Assembly: GCA_002412985.1 (NCBI GenBank)
Contig: DHWC01000071.1
Span: forward strand, 1 to 46,652
Reading direction: 5' to 3'
DNA: 46,652 nucleotides
Source of the DNA: Methylocystaceae bacterium UBA5192
Lineage (GTDB): Bacteria; Pseudomonadota; Alphaproteobacteria; Rhizobiales; Beijerinckiaceae
Part shown: piece after piece, positions 43,384-46,652 of the stretch
Layout of the letters: each line of letters begins with the position of its first letter
Position numbering within the stretch: position 1 is the first letter of the stretch
Program-made: the position numbers and the translations under genes
Notes under the pieces: model-generated
Database searches by the model: none
Told to the model about the DNA's origin: nothing
The model's input: only the letters and a program-made list of their open reading frames with translations

Positions 43384-43665
43384 TTATAGGATGGGATCGA
43401 GCGGGAAAGGAAATTGTTCAGGCGGACGATTGCCCGTTGTGCCGGGAATGCCGCCAGGTTGGCTGGAGGCGTCAATATTTTTGGGCTTTGTTTTTTTACC
43501 TTGGCTCGCCAAGGCCTTCTGTTCTTCAGCTTCTTTGGCTTTCAGAGCCTTGTCGTAAGCTTGAGTTTCAAGTGGACTTTCTGTCGGCCCTCGGCGGCCA
43601 CAGCCAAGGAGCCCAGAACTTGAGAGTAAGATGAGTAGGAAGCTCAGCGTTTTTCGAGGCGTCAC
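43384..43665 (-). CDS. lptM: Small lipoprotein, LptM (YifL) family
   Basis: A short signal peptide ends in the lipobox GLLGC (C22), immediately followed by GRRGP, the signature of LptM. LptM associates with the LptD LPS-export machine in E. coli. The rest is charged, with an Ala/Lys/Glu-rich helix (about 33-55) and a Pro/Gly-rich end. I chose the GTG at 43665 (MTPRKTLSF); a TTG at 43677 or a longer frame to 43719 would lengthen the region before the signal. lysA follows after three bases. Confidence 0.82.
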   Translation of the reverse strand: MTPRKTLSFLLILLSSSGLLGCGRRGPTESPLETQAYDKALKAKEAEEQKALASQGKKTKPKNIDASSQPGGIPGTTGNRPPEQFPFPLDPIL

Positions 43666-43933
43666 AGTGTTGTCCAATCTAATTAGCGAATAGATGGCGT
43701 CTCTAAGGATCAGGGCCAATGAGTCAACCGCGTCACAATCTCTATGGTTGAAACAGGATGACGCCCCGCGCCGAGGCGATCCTAAAGGGCACTATACTCA
43801 GGGATTTAAAAATTGCGAGAGCGCCATAGCGGCGGTGAGACGGATTAAATCTTGCCTCTAGGCGATAAGCGACAAGTCTAAGCATAGCTTCCCGAAGCTT
43901 TACCAAGTTGCGCAGGCATGGTTAGCTTATCAA

Positions 43934-44476
43934 ATGATGAAAGTGATTTCTTTTCTTGTTGCGCTTGTCACAATGTTGATGACGACGACTGTCCAGTCAA
44001 AGATCCTAATCAAGATCGATCTCGACTCGCAACGCTTAAGCGCCACCAAAGCGTCAGGAGAGATGGTCGTTTGGAAAATTTCGAGCGGCCGATCAGGCTA
44101 TGAGACGCCGATCGGTCATTTTTCAGTAATGCGCATGGAGAAAGATCATCATTCAGACGAATATGATCAGGCGCCGATGCCCTATGCGCTATTTTTTTCG
44201 CCTCGTGGTTTGGCGATACATGGGACTTTCGAAAAAGGCCTTGGTCGGCCCGCCTCGCATGGATGCGTAAGGCTTGCCGTCCCCCATGCGCAACAGCTCT
44301 TTAGTTGGGTTGAGGAAGAAGGCGGCGCGCAGGTTGAGATCACCGGGTCAACTCAGTCCGCGGGGCGCCGGGGCGTCTCTGCGGCTGCGCCTTCCGCCAC
44401 CTCCTTGAGCCGATCAGCCCGCCCTGAGCCCTCGGGCTCCGCTCAGGACGATGTAGAAAGCGTCTGGAGTTTCTGA
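43934..44476 (+). CDS. Exported L,D-transpeptidase (YkuD domain)
   Basis: It should form L,D cross-links in peptidoglycan or attach proteins to it in the periplasm. Residues 1-22 are a signal peptide. The YkuD domain (about 24-136) has H96 in AIHGTFEKG and the catalytic SHGCVRL with C111. The last 40 or so residues are a Ser/Ala/Pro/Arg-rich tail, part of which (RPEPSGSAQDD) is encoded by a REP-like palindrome at 44422-44451. The start has two adjacent ATG codons and a weak ribosome site. The 214 bases upstream hold no gene that I can see. Confidence 0.88.
   Translation: MMKVISFLVALVTMLMTTTVQSKILIKIDLDSQRLSATKASGEMVVWKISSGRSGYETPIGHFSVMRMEKDHHSDEYDQAPMPYALFFSPRGLAIHGTFEKGLGRPASHGCVRLAVPHAQQLFSWVEEEGGAQVEITGSTQSAGRRGVSAAAPSATSLSRSARPEPSGSAQDDVESVWSF
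44422..44451. repeat. REP-like palindromic element inside the L,D-transpeptidase gene
   Basis: Outer arms CCTGAG (44423-44428) and CTCAGG (44442-44447) overlap a perfect inner palindrome, GAGCCC-TC-GGGCTC (44426-44439). On the minus strand it reads CGTCCTGAGCGGAG and then CCGAGGGCTCAGG, like the dispersed GTCCTGAGCGnAG repeats that I know from alphaproteobacterial genomes. It is in frame and encodes part of the protein's tail. Confidence 0.55.
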
Positions 44477-44641
44477 TTTGTTCCTGTTTTATCAGCGCTG
44501 TGGCGGCCTAATCGTTGCATGGCTGCAACAGTCAGGGGAAGAAAGCTGTCAACACCCTTCGTGCTGTTTGCGAACATCTCGCCAAGAGAGTAAGTCTGCT
44601 TTGAGGAATTTCTGTCCACGCGCCAGATCAGAGAAAAGATT

Positions 44642-46570
44642 TTGACGACATCAAAGACCCCCCTTCTCGACCGGATTAAAACTCCGAAAGATCTCCGTCA
44701 GCTGCGTTCGTCAGAACTCAAACAGCTTGCAGATGAATTGCGGCATGAGACCATCGATGCCGTATCCGTGACAGGCGGACATCTTGGCGCGGGGTTAGGC
44801 GTTGTAGAATTAACCGTAGCCCTTCATTATGTTTTTGACACGCCCAATGATCGGATCATCTGGGACGTCGGCCATCAAACATACCCACATAAGATTCTTA
44901 CAGATCGTCGCGATCGTATTCGAACACTGCGCATGGGTGGCGGCTTATCGGGCTTCACCAAACGCGCCGAAAGCGAATATGACGCTTTTGGCGCTGGACA
45001 TTCGTCAACCTCCATCTCCGCGGGACTGGGCATGGCGATCGCCCGCGATCTTGCTGAAAAGAATAATCATGTTGTTGCGATCATTGGCGATAGTTCAATG
45101 TCTGCGGGCATGGCTTATGAAGCGCTCAATAATGCAGGCGCGCTTGATTCCCGTTTGATCGTCATTCTTAACGACAATGATATGTCGATTGCCCCGCCGA
45201 CAGGCGCAATGTCCGCCTATCTCGCGCGGCTTGTGTCTGGCGGCGCCTATCGCTCCATTCGAGACGCAGCAAAGCAGCTCGCGAGCCATCTTCCGCGTTT
45301 TATTTATGACAAAGCGCGCAAGGCTGAGGAGTTTTCGCGCAGTTTCATTACTGGCGGAACAATGTTTGAGGAGTTAGGTTTTTATTATGTTGGCCCTATT
45401 GATGGGCATAACCTTGATCATCTGCTCCCCGTATTGACCAATGTGCGGGATAAGGATGATGGTCCGGTTTTAGTGCATGTCGTGACACAAAAAGGCAAAG
45501 GCTTTGCGCCTGCTGAGGAAGCAGCCGATAAATGCCATGCGGTGAATAAATTTGATATGCGCACATTCGCGCAAATTAAGCCCAAAGCGAATGCGCCATC
45601 TTATACGAGCGTCTTTGCAAAAGCTCTGGTTGCTGAAGCCGAGCACGATGATAAAATCGTCGCCATCACAGCTGCGATGCCTTCGGGAACAGGTCTTGAT
45701 ATTTTTGGCAAAGCCTTTCCTGCGCGCACCTTTGATGTTGCGATCGCCGAACAACATGCCGTGACCTTTGCAGCAGGCTTAGCCTGCGAAGGCTATAAGC
45801 CGTTTTGTGCGCTTTATTCTACCTTCCTTCAGCGCGGCTATGATCAGATTGTTCACGATGTTGCAATCCAACATTTGCCAGTTCGCTTTGCGATCGACCG
45901 CGCTGGTCTCGTCGGCGCGGATGGGCCAACGCATGCTGGCGCCTTTGACATCGCTTATCTTGCTTGTCTGCCTGGCATGATGATTATGGCCCCTGCCGAT
46001 GAAGCGGAGCTGATGCATATGGTTGCAACAGCGGCGGCTTATGATGTGGGTCCAAGCGCTTTTCGCTATCCCCGCGGCGAAGGTCTTGGCGTTGAATTGC
46101 CGACGCGCGGAGAGATTCTTGATATTGGTAAGGGACGCGTTATCCGAGAAGGCAGCAAAGTCGCGTTGCTGTCGCTTGGCACGCGCCTAGCAGAGGCGCT
46201 GAAAGCAGCTGAGGATCTGGAAAATTATGGTGTATCCACAACCGTTGCGGATGCGCGCTTTGCAAAGCCGCTGGATCGTGAGTTACTGCGTCAGCTAGCA
46301 GCCAATCATGAAATTCTCATCACCCTTGAAGAAGGGTCGATTGGCGGATTTGGCTCTCAGGTCTTTCAAGCATTGTCGGAGGATGGTTTGCTTGATGGTC
46401 AAAGAGGCGCCTTCAAGTTCCGAAGTCTGACATTGCCGGATGTTTATCTCGATCATGATAAGCATGAGGTAATGATCGCGCGTGCAAAATTAGATGCACG
46501 GTCAATCGCCGCCAAGGCTCTTGAGCTCCTAGGAGATGAAAAAGCGGCCGCGCGCGTTATGATCGCTTGA
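44642..46570 (+). CDS. dxs: 1-deoxy-D-xylulose-5-phosphate synthase
   Basis: Dxs condenses pyruvate and glyceraldehyde 3-phosphate with thiamine diphosphate, the entry step of the MEP pathway that ispG (26 kb) also serves. H47 (TGGHLGAGLG), H78 (DVGHQTYPHK), the ThDP aspartate D150, LNDNDMSIAPPTGAM and the catalytic E370 (IAEQHA) are present. The usual GDG of the ThDP motif is GDS here (149-151). The length is 642 residues, as in the family. The TTG at 44642 is the best start, preceded by AGAGAAAAGA; it places the glutamate at 370 as in E. coli. No gene was seen in the remaining 82 bases. Confidence 0.93.
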   Translation: MTTSKTPLLDRIKTPKDLRQLRSSELKQLADELRHETIDAVSVTGGHLGAGLGVVELTVALHYVFDTPNDRIIWDVGHQTYPHKILTDRRDRIRTLRMGGGLSGFTKRAESEYDAFGAGHSSTSISAGLGMAIARDLAEKNNHVVAIIGDSSMSAGMAYEALNNAGALDSRLIVILNDNDMSIAPPTGAMSAYLARLVSGGAYRSIRDAAKQLASHLPRFIYDKARKAEEFSRSFITGGTMFEELGFYYVGPIDGHNLDHLLPVLTNVRDKDDGPVLVHVVTQKGKGFAPAEEAADKCHAVNKFDMRTFAQIKPKANAPSYTSVFAKALVAEAEHDDKIVAITAAMPSGTGLDIFGKAFPARTFDVAIAEQHAVTFAAGLACEGYKPFCALYSTFLQRGYDQIVHDVAIQHLPVRFAIDRAGLVGADGPTHAGAFDIAYLACLPGMMIMAPADEAELMHMVATAAAYDVGPSAFRYPRGEGLGVELPTRGEILDIGKGRVIREGSKVALLSLGTRLAEALKAAEDLENYGVSTTVADARFAKPLDRELLRQLAANHEILITLEEGSIGGFGSQVFQALSEDGLLDGQRGAFKFRSLTLPDVYLDHDKHEVMIARAKLDARSIAAKALELLGDEKAAARVMIA

Positions 46571-46652
46571 TCGCAATGTCCCACATCGAATGATCGACTG
46601 GATGTGTTCGCGATTAGCATGACGCCGATCATGCTGATGCGATCCTAGGATG

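Noticed and set aside
43275..43634. 119-codon plus-strand frame opposite lysA and lptM
   Set aside because: It covers the start of lysA and the lipobox of lptM in antisense and shows no own signals.
29201..45760. Enrichment of the octamer GCGATCGC (HIP1-like)
   Set aside because: I counted about six copies, mostly in coding DNA rich in GCG and GATC. This may follow from codon use, and I could not compute an expectation.
1..46652. Mobile elements, CRISPR arrays, tRNA or rRNA genes, defence islands
   Set aside because: No transposase, integrase, spaced repeat array or tRNA arm pattern was seen in any gap.

Overview
The window looks like a chromosomal housekeeping segment from an alphaproteobacterium, most likely of the order Hyphomicrobiales (Rhizobiales), possibly near Beijerinckiaceae or Methylocystaceae. 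This rests on a 5-aminolevulinate synthase of the Shemin type, a two-domain MaeB malic enzyme, a long-tailed RluB-type pseudouridine synthase, RT0821/Lpp0805 and TIGR02301 family proteins, an ArsR-methyltransferase fusion ahead of metF-metH, a divergent tlpA/argH pair, and a malyl-CoA lyase-type enzyme. Placement below order is inference. No transposase, integrase, phage gene, CRISPR array, rRNA or tRNA was seen. By eye the base composition is even, rich in GCG/CGC, with no obvious foreign island.

Layout. 1-2.4 kb: 3' part of an M20 peptidase and hemA, facing ugd. 2.4-6.1 kb (minus): ugd and maeB. 6.3-9.5 kb: mutS facing rsmD. 9.5-11.3 kb (minus): the RluB-type synthase and rsmD, divergent from tadA. 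11.4-14.8 kb: tadA, xth, a small exported protein (minus), a cytochrome c, and queE-queD. 14.9-16.9 kb: a large YdiF-type CoA-transferase. 17.1-25.1 kb: a SahR-like ArsR-methyltransferase regulator overlapping metF, which overlaps metH, then cstA-ybdD. 25.1-30.6 kb: a degenerate family-4 uracil-DNA glycosylase homologue; ispG, dnaJ-like and a lipoprotein gene on minus; pdxH, a TIGR02301 protein and a small conserved protein on plus. 30.7-34.1 kb: a histidine phosphatase-Nudix fusion, a DUF983 protein, a malyl-CoA lyase-like enzyme and a peroxiredoxin. 34.1-38.7 kb: tlpA (minus) divergent from argH, a ThiE-like protein, a SEL1-repeat protein and an esterase. 38.8-43.7 kb: def-fmt-truA, a UDP-glucuronate 4-epimerase-like gene, lysA and lptM (minus). 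43.9-46.6 kb: an L,D-transpeptidase and dxs.

Functional links. metF and metH complete the folate-to-methionine methyl cycle and probably respond to S-adenosylhomocysteine through the linked regulator and a near-perfect palindrome before its start codon. ispG and dxs belong to the MEP isoprenoid pathway. ugd and the epimerase could supply UDP-glucuronate and UDP-galacturonate for the envelope. def and fmt handle the N-formyl group of new proteins. queE and queD belong to 7-deazaguanine synthesis.

No clearly new multi-gene system was found. The best leads are proteins that depart from their families: the glycosylase homologue without iron-sulfur ligands or catalytic motifs, a phosphatase-Nudix fusion in the reverse order of mycobacterial MutT1, a QueD without its catalytic cysteine, a ThiE-like protein without the phosphate-binding motifs, and a GDG-to-GDS change in Dxs. 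A REP-like palindrome also lies inside the L,D-transpeptidase gene.
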